Below, piece by piece: positions 54,834 through 63,362 of a stretch of 64,000 bases of DNA. Position numbers and translations under genes: made by a program. Below the pieces are notes generated by a model that worked only from the letters and a program-made list of their open reading frames with translations, searched no databases and was not told the origin of the DNA. The DNA comes from an uncultured Acetatifactor sp. (GTDB lineage Bacteria > Bacillota > Clostridia > Lachnospirales > Lachnospiraceae), in the NCBI GenBank assembly GCA_947627535.1, contig CANQWM010000009.1:1-64000 (forward strand). The letters are read 5' to 3'. Numbering within the stretch: position 1 is the stretch's first letter; the number at the start of each line of letters is the position of its first letter.

Positions 54834-56000
54834 TCAGTCTTCTGGAGCTACCAGGAAGAAGGTCGGCATATGGCGCGGCTTTGTAAACGCCTTATACCTG
54901 TTTGTCAGTCCCTGCCGCTGGTACTCGTCAAGCCCGTCGATATCAATATCATATTTTATGTAGTAGTCCTTATAATACATCATCGCAGAAGAGCCTCCGT
55001 CCAGCATTCCCGCTGTCACAGCGCCCTCGGAGACAAGAAGGTCGATGATATCGTTCCTTGTGGCGCCAAAGCTGCTGGCGGTCCGCCCGTCTGTAACGAC
55101 GAGGATAACCGTCCCGTCCGCTCTCTGCGCGATAGCAGTCCGCTGCGCCATTCCGGTGTTACCCTCCGCATAGTACAGCGTTACATCCTGGCCGTCGTTG
55201 GTGATCAGCACGTTCCCCGTCTGAAAGGAAACGGCATCCCGAATGCCAAGTTCTTCCGCCTCCGCCTGCGTCATGGAGTCAAACGCGTGAAGCACATTGT
55301 TCCGGTCAAACCCGATAAAAGTGCGCTTCATTCCGTCATTCCACACACAGCTTCCTTTGGAATAAGTCAGACCGATGGGGGTGTCCCCCGTTCCCTGGCC
55401 TCCGATATCCGAAAATTCCCCCGCGTTGATGCCCGCCACCGCACCTTCCCGCTCTGCGATATCAAATATGCGGGCGCCGATCTTTCCGCTTTTATAATCG
55501 CTGGAGGTTCCCACATAGACTCTGGACGGGTCTTTTACGAGGAGAATATAAGCTTTGTAGGAGGAACCGCTGTATGTCTTATAGAGCATACCGTCAATGG
55601 CATCCGCCCATTCGTCCTCCGCCGTCTCTTCATCCTCCGCTGCGGCCTGGGCGCCATTGAAAGAGCCGTTTTCTCCTTGTCCCCCGGTCAGCGTCCCCAT
55701 TGGTATAACCTCCTGCTGGACGTCCGCGCTTCGGGCACAGATTTCTTCTACCAGGGCATCGTCAAGGAACAGCCCGGGCAGCCATTTTGTAGCGCTGGCC
55801 TGCATGGCGGAAAGCACTATCTGGTCCCGCACTGTAGGACTGGGCCCGGTCAGAAGCGTATGACATAAGGCAACCACCGCAAAAACAAACAGAACGATCA
55901 CCGTAAAAAAGACCAGAAGCACCTTCCCCGCCAATCCTGCCAGGCGTTTTCCTCTTCCCTTTCCGGAACCTTCTGATCGTTCTGAAAGATTATTCCTCAT
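54834..56000 (-). CDS. Membrane-anchored phosphodiester glycosidase (NAGPA domain)
   Basis: 388 residues. One N-terminal membrane span (about 26-48), then the NAGPA domain (about 160-388). AGINAGEFSDIGGQG, GFDRNNVLHAF, VTDGRTASSFGATRNDI and GMLDGGSSAMMY are the recognisable core. The family removes sugar caps from phosphodiesters, plausibly wall polymer or exopolysaccharide. It overlaps the glycosyltransferase gene by 11 bases. Confidence 0.86.
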   Translation of the reverse strand: MRNNLSERSEGSGKGRGKRLAGLAGKVLLVFFTVIVLFVFAVVALCHTLLTGPSPTVRDQIVLSAMQASATKWLPGLFLDDALVEEICARSADVQQEVIPMGTLTGGQGENGSFNGAQAAAEDEETAEDEWADAIDGMLYKTYSGSSYKAYILLVKDPSRVYVGTSSDYKSGKIGARIFDIAEREGAVAGINAGEFSDIGGQGTGDTPIGLTYSKGSCVWNDGMKRTFIGFDRNNVLHAFDSMTQAEAEELGIRDAVSFQTGNVLITNDGQDVTLYYAEGNTGMAQRTAIAQRADGTVILVVTDGRTASSFGATRNDIIDLLVSEGAVTAGMLDGGSSAMMYYKDYYIKYDIDIDGLDEYQRQGLTNRYKAFTKPRHMPTFFLVAPED

Positions 56001-57111
56001 GAACCTTCCCTCCCGGCACTGCCGCCTCCCCGAAGACCCAGTTTTTCTGCACCCGAAAGCTGATCAGAAACAGCACCGTATCCACAGGTATCTTGAGCAG
56101 TGTTCGTCCAAACTGCCCCACACCCTCTCCCCCAAGCGCGGACAGGCCGTGCACCATAAGCCCCGACACCGTCATAACGGGTATTGCAAGACACAGATAC
56201 CGTCCAAAAGTCTTCCGGATACTGGAACGGCTTTGAAAGACCAGCCTCTTGTTTCCCATAAAATTCACGACTGACGAGAGGATCCGCGCCACTGCCGTGG
56301 AAAACAGAACCGCAGTCCTTCCGCCATCCGTAAATACAAACTTCCCCAGAAGATAAAAGGCAAGAAGATCCACGCCTGCTGACGCCAGGGAGTTTGCCGC
56401 ATATTTCAGGATCAGCGCATATACGCGGAGGGAATCCCGGACAGGACGGAAGTGAGAAGCGCTGTTTTCATCATAGTACAGGGTTTCGATCTTCACTTCC
56501 CGGTAGGGAATGTGACGCTGTCCCATCAAAAGCAGCATATTTGTTTCATACTCATATCTTGTGCCGTCCGCTTCCATAAGCGTCTTGACATACTCCCGGG
56601 GAATCGCTCGGAGTCCTGTCTGCGTGTCAGACAGACGCATACCAAAAAACACACGGAACACAGCGGAGGTTGCCCGGTTTCCAAAGCGGCTCCTGGACGG
56701 AACATCCTCCCTGGCAAAATCTCTGCAGCCTAAGACTACCGCCCGTTCCCCGCAGGTCATTTCCCTGGCGCAGGCCAGAATATCCTCCATCCGGTGCTGT
56801 CCGTCCCCGTCTGCGGTCACGACGCCCTCCCGCTTCTTCCTGTTTTCCAGAAAAAAAGAAAAGGCCGTCTTCAGCGCCGCTCCCTTCCCCAGATTGCTTT
56901 CGTGCACCAGAAGCGTTACCTGCGGATATGCGTCCTCCAGCTCCGTAAAATAGTGGCGGTATTCCCCACAGCTGCCGTCATCTACCAGAATAATGTCATC
57001 CATTCCCGCCTCAATGGCGGCTTTTACTGTGGCCGGGAGCTTTTCATCCGGATTGAGAGACGGAATGATAAGCGTAAAATTACAGTTTTCTTCCATATTA
57101 TTTACCCGCAT
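55990..57111 (-). CDS. GT2 glycosyltransferase fused to GtrA-like domain
   Basis: 373 residues. The GT-A fold covers about 10-235, with VDDGS near 45 and the metal motif DGDGQH near 102, as in dolichyl-phosphate-type synthases. About 250-365 is a GtrA-type domain with four membrane helices. The layout is that of a lipid-phosphate sugar synthase. The ATG at 57111 has AAGG upstream; 57096 is possible. First gene of an operon with the NAGPA and 379-residue proteins. Confidence 0.86.
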   Translation of the reverse strand: MRVNNMEENCNFTLIIPSLNPDEKLPATVKAAIEAGMDDIILVDDGSCGEYRHYFTELEDAYPQVTLLVHESNLGKGAALKTAFSFFLENRKKREGVVTADGDGQHRMEDILACAREMTCGERAVVLGCRDFAREDVPSRSRFGNRATSAVFRVFFGMRLSDTQTGLRAIPREYVKTLMEADGTRYEYETNMLLLMGQRHIPYREVKIETLYYDENSASHFRPVRDSLRVYALILKYAANSLASAGVDLLAFYLLGKFVFTDGGRTAVLFSTAVARILSSVVNFMGNKRLVFQSRSSIRKTFGRYLCLAIPVMTVSGLMVHGLSALGGEGVGQFGRTLLKIPVDTVLFLISFRVQKNWVFGEAAVPGGKVHEE

Positions 57112-57126
57112 ATAAAAACCTTATCT

Positions 57127-57155
57127 ATTTTGCCATAATTCGTCACCGGATGCAA
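57127..57155 (-). promoter_or_regulatory. Promoter for the glycosyltransferase operon
   Basis: On the minus strand TTGCAT (57150-57155), 17 bases, CAAAAT (57127-57132). Confidence 0.5.
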
Positions 57156-57164
57156 GTACCAAAA

Positions 57165-58544
57165 TCAGGATCGGGCTTCCCCGTCTGTCTTTCCGCCACT
57201 GCATTTTTTGTCCAATTTCCGATAAAGCACAAAGTACATGGTCACAAAACAGGCCAGCCCGCCGATGGCGTTTGAAATGGGTTCCGCGAGAAACACCCCG
57301 TCCACTCCCAGGCCCAGCCGCGGCAGCAAAAGGGTCAGCGGTGTCACGATCACGGCTTTGCGGAACAGGGAGAAAAAAATTGCCTGTTTTGAATACCCCA
57401 GAGCGGTAAAGGAAGACTGGCCGGTAAACTGAAACGCCATAAAGAAAAACCCGAAAAAATACAAGTGCAGCGCTCTTTCGCCCGCTTCCATCATCGCGGC
57501 GTCATCCACGAACACGGACAGCAGGACATGGGGCAGACAAAGCACTGCCAGCCATGCCAGCATCGTATACAGAATACCGATGACCGCGGTAAATCGAATA
57601 CCCTGTTTCACCCTGTCATACTGCCTGGCCCCGTAATTATAGCCCAGAACAGGCTGAGCGCCGCTGGTAAGTCCGCTGACCGGGAGAGACAGGATCTCCC
57701 GCACGGAATTTACCACCGTCATAACCCCCACATACAGATCGCCCCCAAAGATCTTCAAGGTTGCGTTGCACACCACCTGCACAAGACAATTTGTTCCCTG
57801 CATGATAAAACCTGACAGACCCAGCGACGTGATCTCCCGGGCAAGCTTCCATTCCACTCTCATATTTTCCCGTTTCAGGGTAAGAACGGCTTTCTTCCCC
57901 GTCAGGAACCGAAGAACCCACAGGCAGGATACCATCTGGCTCAGTACCGTCGCCAGAGCCGCGCCGCCCACCCCCATATGCAGCCCAAAGATAAAAATGG
58001 GATCCAGGATCAGATTCAACACAGCACCGATCAGCGTGGTAAGCATCCCTATCCGCGGGAAGCCCTGGGCATTGATAAAACCGTTCAGTCCCGTTGACAG
58101 CATAGAGAAGGAAGTGCCAAACAGGTAGATCCGCAGGTAATCGTCCGCATATCCGTAAGAAGCGTCGCTGGCCCCGAAAAGATACAGCACGGGACGCCGG
58201 AAGGCATAACACAAAAGAAACATGACAAGGGAGGTTCCCAACAGCAGCACAAAGGTATTCCCCAGAATCCTTTCTGCCCGCTCCTTTTGCTCTGCACCTC
58301 TGGCAATGGAAAACAGCGGGGTTCCCCCTGTCCCAAACAGATTGGTAAAAGCCGCGACCAGCGTCGTCAGCGGAAAAACCAGACCGATCCCCGTCAACGC
58401 CAGGGTGTCGGATCCAGACAGGTGCCCTATGTATACACGATCCACCACATTATACAAAAGCTGGACAAGCTGTGCCAATATCAGCGGAAGAGCCTGACAG
58501 ATAATATTCTGCCAGACCTTTCCCCGGGAAAAGTCATTTGTCAC
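57165..58544 (-). CDS. MATE-family efflux transporter
   Basis: 459 residues with twelve predicted membrane spans. GIGLVFPLTTLVAAFTNLFGTGG in the first repeat and FGFFFMAFQFTGQSSFTALGYSKQ in the second are MATE signatures. It exports cationic drugs or metabolites by sodium or proton antiport; substrate unknown. The XRE gene diverges upstream, so it may control this exporter. Confidence 0.9.
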   Translation of the reverse strand: MTNDFSRGKVWQNIICQALPLILAQLVQLLYNVVDRVYIGHLSGSDTLALTGIGLVFPLTTLVAAFTNLFGTGGTPLFSIARGAEQKERAERILGNTFVLLLGTSLVMFLLCYAFRRPVLYLFGASDASYGYADDYLRIYLFGTSFSMLSTGLNGFINAQGFPRIGMLTTLIGAVLNLILDPIFIFGLHMGVGGAALATVLSQMVSCLWVLRFLTGKKAVLTLKRENMRVEWKLAREITSLGLSGFIMQGTNCLVQVVCNATLKIFGGDLYVGVMTVVNSVREILSLPVSGLTSGAQPVLGYNYGARQYDRVKQGIRFTAVIGILYTMLAWLAVLCLPHVLLSVFVDDAAMMEAGERALHLYFFGFFFMAFQFTGQSSFTALGYSKQAIFFSLFRKAVIVTPLTLLLPRLGLGVDGVFLAEPISNAIGGLACFVTMYFVLYRKLDKKCSGGKTDGEARS

Positions 58545-58682
58545 TTTCGCGCCTCCTGCAAGAAAATGGAACTACATGCATGATTATACACGATAGATTT
58601 CCCTTCTTCCACTATATTTTAAATTTTTCTATTTTCCACAATTTCCAGTAAAATTCGATAAAAATTGGCCTTTCTATATTTA

Positions 58683-58711
58683 TTGCATACATAGAATTGA
58701 AATACTATCTT
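58683..58711 (+). promoter_or_regulatory. Possible promoter of the XRE gene
   Basis: TTGCAT (58683-58688), 17 bases, TATCTT (58706-58711). Very AT-rich region with other candidates. Confidence 0.4.
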
Positions 58712-58774
58712 TAAAATCTGACTTGTTTATTATATACTTTTTGTGTCGGGATTTATTTATGAAAGGGGTAACAT

Positions 58775-59107
58775 ATGCGAAATAACAATGAAGAATTTGA
58801 CAACCTGGGAGCTCAGATCAAAGAACTCCGCATCCAGATGAAGCTGACACAGGCCGAGGTGGCCGAAGCATTGAACGTGACTCCCGGCTACATAAGCAAT
58901 GTGGAAAATAACCGCACGGCAATGTCGCTCCGCATCCTCATGTACTATGCAAAGCTGATGAATATTTCTCTGGATTCCCTGATCGGCCGCGTTGAACCGG
59001 AGTACAGAAAGACCGCTCTGGACAATGAGCTTCTGGATCTGATCTCCAAGATGGATGACAAGGACAAGAACAAGCTGATCAAAACGCTGAAAATCTGGAA
59101 AGCCTGA
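58775..59107 (+). CDS. XRE-family transcriptional regulator
   Basis: 110 residues. Helix-turn-helix at about 11-67 (IKELRIQMKLTQAEVAEALNVTPGYISNVENNR in pattern). The C-terminal 35 residues are charged and may dimerise. GGGG-containing ribosome site nine bases upstream. Divergent from the MATE gene; a strong terminator follows. Confidence 0.88.
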   Translation: MRNNNEEFDNLGAQIKELRIQMKLTQAEVAEALNVTPGYISNVENNRTAMSLRILMYYAKLMNISLDSLIGRVEPEYRKTALDNELLDLISKMDDKDKNKLIKTLKIWKA

Positions 59108-59134
59108 TTTTTGGACAGGCATCGGATCGGAATG

Positions 59135-59164
59135 CAGGGCGGGCATGGAAACCGCCCTGTTTTT
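59135..59164 (+). terminator. Terminator of the XRE gene
   Basis: CAGGGCGG (59135-59142) pairs perfectly with CCGCCCTG (59152-59159) and is followed by five T. Confidence 0.92.
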
Positions 59165-59295
59165 CGTGTTCTTTTTTCCTCCTGGCTGGATATTGCAGAA
59201 CCTTTTTCCACCTGTGACATAGTATAACAGTGTATCAGAAGTATCTCTGTCAGCCTCGTTTCAGGAACGCGGCGGCAGTGTGGAAAAGGAGTAAA

Positions 59296-59865
59296 ATGAC
59301 AAAACAGTATCGTTTTAACGACTGTACAAAAGATTACCTGACACGGTTTTATTCCATTCTTGACGAGATGATCCAGAACATGGAATGCGCCCGGCTCAAT
59401 GAAAGCGTGTCCCACAATTTCATCGTGCAGATGATCCCGCATCACAGAGCGGCCATTGAAATGTGCCAAAATGTGCTGCAGTACACAAAAAATGCCGAAC
59501 TGCAATGTATCGCCAACAACATCATCTCTACCCAGACGCGCAGCATCCAGAACATGCAGAGCATTCTGCAGCAGTGCAGCTGCGTTACAAACAGCAGCCA
59601 GGACCTGAATCTGTATAGCCGGCGCTTCCGGGAGATAACCCGTACCATGTTCCGGGAAATGGGCTCCGCCTGCTCCGATAACAATATCAGCGCCAATTTC
59701 ATCCGGGAGATGATTCCTCACCATGAGGGCGCCATAGCGCTTTGCGAAAATGCCCTGCGCTATTGTATCTGCCCGGGACTCGCCCCTGTTCTGGAAGCCA
59801 TCATCTCCTCCCAGACAAAGGGAATCCGGGAGATGGAGCAGCTGCTGAAATGCATTGCGGAATAG
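59296..59865 (+). CDS. Duplicated DUF305-type protein
   Basis: 189 residues from the ATG at 59296 (AAAAGGAG upstream). Two DUF305-like halves: MIPHHRAAIEMCQ near 40 and MIPHHEGAIALCE near 145, each with the HH pair and a following Cys. The fold is a ferritin-like four-helix bundle that may bind metal. No signal peptide, whereas many DUF305 proteins are secreted. Confidence 0.82.
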   Translation: MTKQYRFNDCTKDYLTRFYSILDEMIQNMECARLNESVSHNFIVQMIPHHRAAIEMCQNVLQYTKNAELQCIANNIISTQTRSIQNMQSILQQCSCVTNSSQDLNLYSRRFREITRTMFREMGSACSDNNISANFIREMIPHHEGAIALCENALRYCICPGLAPVLEAIISSQTKGIREMEQLLKCIAE

Positions 59866-59880
59866 TCCGGCAAAACACTC

Positions 59881-62190
59881 CTAAAAATCTTCCGCAACCA
59901 AGCTCTCCACGATCATCCGCTGGGCATCCTCCGTGTAATACAGATCCTCGTACACTGTCCCTGCCCTGCTTATCCTTGGCCCTATCATAAGGCCATGCCG
60001 CCTGCCGTCCTCCGTCACCGTCTTTTTCCTTTGTCCGTCCGTATAACTCTCCCGGGCGTACCCCCGGCTTTCCACATAGGAAAAAACGGCCTTCCCTGTG
60101 ATCTGTTTTACGGTTTCCCCATCCACGAGACCGTTCAGCGCTTCCGCCAGCTCCGCGGCCAGGTACTTTTCCCGATAGGGGAAGCATTCCGCCTGTTCCC
60201 TGGTGAGAAAAAATTCTGACTTCCCCTGTTTTTTCCGCGGTCTCGTAAACTGGGGGGACATGGTTCCCTCCTCCGGGTATCCACCGTAACAGAGCTTCTC
60301 TTTCTTTCCGCCTGTAAAGCCGGATATTTCTTTCAAGAACCGCTCCCCGTATCTTGCGTACTTATTTTCACCGACGCCGCTTACATCCAGCATTTCTTCC
60401 CGATTCAGCGGCACCTTTACACACATATCGACCAGCGCTTTATCCCCGAACACAATATAAGGCGGGATCCCTTCCTCCCGGGCGAGCTCTGACCGCAGCC
60501 CGCGCAGCTTGTCAAACAGTTCAAGCCCTCTGGAGGTAAGTATCTCGGAACGGCGCTGTCCGGAAGCTTTTCTTCCCACATCCGCCCCTTTCTCTTTCCT
60601 CTCCCGGCCTTCCTTCGCGCTTCGCAGGATCAGGCATACCGGCTCGGTGCCGTCCCTTCCCGCCAGAGAATCCTCATACTGGCGAAGCAGCGTCCGTCCT
60701 TTTGCGGTAACTCCCAACAGGGAATACTTGTCCATGGTCATAAAGAGCAGTTCCTCCTGAAGCAGCAGATTCACAATTTCCTTGATCTTCTCCTCGCTCA
60801 TATGCTCCAGCTTCCCGTAGGATTCGCACTGCTCCAACCCATAGCTTCGCAGCTTTGCGTTATTCCGCCCCCGGAGGACACCCACAAGCATGTTGATCCC
60901 AAACCGCTGCCGCAGCTGCAGGATGCCCTTCAGGATAACGACAGCGGCATCCGTCACATCCTCCTCTTCGTATTCTCTCAGACAGTTGGAGCAGTTCCCG
61001 CAGGGAGAGGCTTCCGTCTCCCCAAAGTACCGGAGAATATATTCCCTGAGACATTTTGTCATCGTACAGTAGGCTGTCATCGCCCGCAGACGGATCTCGT
61101 CCCGTTCCCGGACCGCATCAAACTCCTGGGGCGTCAGCTCAGTCGTCTCTTTTTTGCTGTCCAGCAGAAAGCGGTTGATCATAACGTCCTGAGGCGAATA
61201 GAGAAGAATACATTCCGACGCTTCGCCGTCCCGTCCTGCACGGCCGGCCTCCTGATAATAATTTTCCAGACTCTGCGGCATGTTATAGTGGATCACATAA
61301 CGCACATTGGATTTATCTATGCCCATTCCGAAAGCATTGGTGGCAACGATCACGGGCTTTCTGTCGTAGATAAAATCCTCCTGGCTCTGGGTTCTCTCCT
61401 GACTGTCCATTCCCGCGTGGTAGGCGGCCACCGGAAATCCCTCCCGGCGCAGCATTTCATAAACTCTGTCCACATTCTTCCGAGTGGCGCAATAAATGAT
61501 TCCACTGTCTTTTCCATGCTCATGCAGATACTCTCTGATAAACCGGTCCTTCCCACGTACCTGCTCCACGGCAAAATACAGGTTTTTCCGGTCAAAACCT
61601 GTCACAAGCGTCTGCGGATCCCTAAGCTCCAGCACACGCAGGATATCTTCCCTTACTTCCCTCGTGGCCGTAGCCGTAAAAGCGCCGATCACAGGTCTTT
61701 TGCGGAGACTTCGGACAAAATCCAGAATCTTTAAATAGCTGGGGCGGAAATCCTGCCCCCACTGGGAAATGCAGTGCGCCTCGTCCACCGTTACCAGAGA
61801 AATATCCGCCGCATTTGCAAACCTTGAAAATTCGTATGTTTCCAGTCTCTCCGGCGCCACATAAACGATTTTATAACGTCCCTGGGCGGCGTACTGGAGC
61901 GCTTTTGTGACCTGGCCTTCGGTAAGAGCGCTGTTTATGTATGCGGCGTGAATCCCCGCGGCGTTCAAAGCGCGGACCTGGTCGGTCATCAGCGAGATCA
62001 GCGGCGATATCACCACGGTTACGCCGGGAAGCAGCAGAGCAGGCACCTGATAGCAGAGAGATTTTCCCGCTCCCGTCGGCATGATGCCAAGTACATCCCG
62101 TCCGGCAAGAATACTGTCGATCATCAGTTCCTGCCCGGGCCGAAAGCTGTCATATCCAAAATATTTTTTCAGCACTTCTTCTTTTTTCAT
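59881..62190 (-). CDS. recQ: ATP-dependent DNA helicase RecQ
   Basis: 769 residues. Helicase core (1-340) with GAGKSLCYQ, DEAHCISQWGQDFRP and GRAGRDG; zinc site C...CGNCSNC (about 375-400); winged helix; HRDC domain (about 545-620); and about 130 extra C-terminal residues. It unwinds forks and recombination intermediates. Its 5' side is a very long polypurine leader on the mRNA strand. Confidence 0.94.
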   Translation of the reverse strand: MKKEEVLKKYFGYDSFRPGQELMIDSILAGRDVLGIMPTGAGKSLCYQVPALLLPGVTVVISPLISLMTDQVRALNAAGIHAAYINSALTEGQVTKALQYAAQGRYKIVYVAPERLETYEFSRFANAADISLVTVDEAHCISQWGQDFRPSYLKILDFVRSLRKRPVIGAFTATATREVREDILRVLELRDPQTLVTGFDRKNLYFAVEQVRGKDRFIREYLHEHGKDSGIIYCATRKNVDRVYEMLRREGFPVAAYHAGMDSQERTQSQEDFIYDRKPVIVATNAFGMGIDKSNVRYVIHYNMPQSLENYYQEAGRAGRDGEASECILLYSPQDVMINRFLLDSKKETTELTPQEFDAVRERDEIRLRAMTAYCTMTKCLREYILRYFGETEASPCGNCSNCLREYEEEDVTDAAVVILKGILQLRQRFGINMLVGVLRGRNNAKLRSYGLEQCESYGKLEHMSEEKIKEIVNLLLQEELLFMTMDKYSLLGVTAKGRTLLRQYEDSLAGRDGTEPVCLILRSAKEGRERKEKGADVGRKASGQRRSEILTSRGLELFDKLRGLRSELAREEGIPPYIVFGDKALVDMCVKVPLNREEMLDVSGVGENKYARYGERFLKEISGFTGGKKEKLCYGGYPEEGTMSPQFTRPRKKQGKSEFFLTREQAECFPYREKYLAAELAEALNGLVDGETVKQITGKAVFSYVESRGYARESYTDGQRKKTVTEDGRRHGLMIGPRISRAGTVYEDLYYTEDAQRMIVESLVAEDF

Positions 62191-62626
62191 GCGTTTTTTA
62201 TCTTATCCTGTTCTTATCCTGTTCTTTTCTTTATGTTTTTCTTTTTATTTTCTTTTTTTCTTTCTTCTTTTCTTTCTTGTTTTCTTTTGTTTTCTTTTGT
62301 TTTCTTTCTTGTTTCTTTCTTCTTTTCTTTCTTGTTTTTCTTTTCTTACGTTTCCTTTTTTCTATTATTTTCTTTTTCTCTTTGCTTTCTTTTGTTTTCT
62401 ATTTGTTCCTTTTTTCTTTACCCTTCTTTTGCTCTCCTTATTCCTTTTTCTTTTTACCCTTCTTTTACTCTCCTTATTCCTTTTTCCCTTTACCCTTCTT
62501 TTGCCCTCCTTATTCCTTTTTCTCTTTGCTTTCTTTCCCCTTTGTTCCTTTTCCCCTTTACTTCCTTTTGCTTTTTCTTTGTTTCTTTACTTCTTTTTGC
62601 TTCTCTTTGTTCCCCTTCAATTCCCT
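62191..62626. repeat. 430-bp polypyrimidine tract with 36-bp tandem repeat
   Basis: Almost pure T and C on the plus strand. A 36-bp unit with CCCTTCTTTT occurs at 62421, 62457 and 62493. No gene with a credible start lies here: the plus-strand frames run open only because T/C-rich DNA lacks stop codons. On the minus strand it would form an A/G-rich mRNA leader ahead of recQ. Confidence 0.85.
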
Positions 62627-63184
62627 TCATGTTTTCCGGACCGGCTGGGATATCCCCTGCCCCAGATTCGGCCGGACAGCCGCGTAGGTAGCATCCAGAA
62701 CAAAGACCGCCAGAAGCCCCAGCATCAGCCCGACCCTCCACGTCACCGGCATCCTGTGATACCATTTTTCATAGAGCGGCAGCAAAAGGCAGACCAGCGC
62801 GGCGCCTCCCATCCCAAAGATCACGGCCCCCAGAAGACAGATCCTGCCGTTTATGTTCAGGAAATGGCCGCTGTAGTCCCACCATCGGATTCCCCAGAGC
62901 ATTTCCAGAAAAAAACCGGTAAAATACTCCAACATGCTGCAGACGGCCGCAGAACCCAGAAAGACCAAAAACGGATGCTTTCTCAGACGTCGGAACAAAA
63001 AGCACAGAAGCAGTCCTCCGGCTCCATAAATGGGAAGATATGGCCCCCTGTACACGCCCCGGTTGATCAGCGCATGATCCGTCACGAGAAAAAGCGCCAC
63101 CTCCCAGAGCCAGCCTGCAAAAGCCAGCAGAAAAAACAGCAGTACATAATAATCAAAAGGATAAAATTTACTTTTCTTTTCCAT
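62627..63184 (-). CDS. CmpB-like (ABC transporter type IV-like) membrane protein
   Basis: 185 residues from the ATG at 63184, with a weak ribosome site. Five or six membrane spans. LLAFAGWLWEV near 25, GVYRGPYLPIYGAGG near 50, EYFTGFFLEMLWGIRWWDYS near 95, and GRICLLGAVIFG are the family-specific features. I recall the family as putative ABC transporter permease CmpB. No ATPase partner nearby. A longer in-frame start at 63307 is possible but lacks support. Confidence 0.78.
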   Translation of the reverse strand: MEKKSKFYPFDYYVLLFFLLAFAGWLWEVALFLVTDHALINRGVYRGPYLPIYGAGGLLLCFLFRRLRKHPFLVFLGSAAVCSMLEYFTGFFLEMLWGIRWWDYSGHFLNINGRICLLGAVIFGMGGAALVCLLLPLYEKWYHRMPVTWRVGLMLGLLAVFVLDATYAAVRPNLGQGISQPVRKT

Positions 63185-63300
63185 AAGAACAGAATACCCT
63201 GTTCCCGGAAAAATAAACCCTGCGCGCCAATCCTTTTCCGATAATATGATTATATACCCTGTTTTCGGTTTTGTCTTTCTTTTTTGTCCTGTTAATTGTA

Positions 63301-63330
63301 TTGACAATATATGTCATTTTGGTATACAAT
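63301..63330 (+). promoter_or_regulatory. Sigma-A promoter of the SDR gene with overlapping dyad
   Basis: TTGACA (63301-63306) and TATACA (63323-63328, 16-base spacer) or TACAAT (63325-63330, 18-base spacer). TGACA/TGTCA (63302-63306, 63312-63316) is an inverted repeat over the -35, a likely repressor site. Confidence 0.75.
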
Positions 63331-63362
63331 ACAGAAAATTGAAGTAATAAAAGGAGGATACT

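Noticed and set aside
61948..63244. Long plus-strand Phe/Leu/Ser-rich frames over the polypyrimidine tract
   Set aside because: T/C-rich DNA lacks stop codons; there is no ribosome site and the frames run antisense through recQ and the CmpB-like gene.
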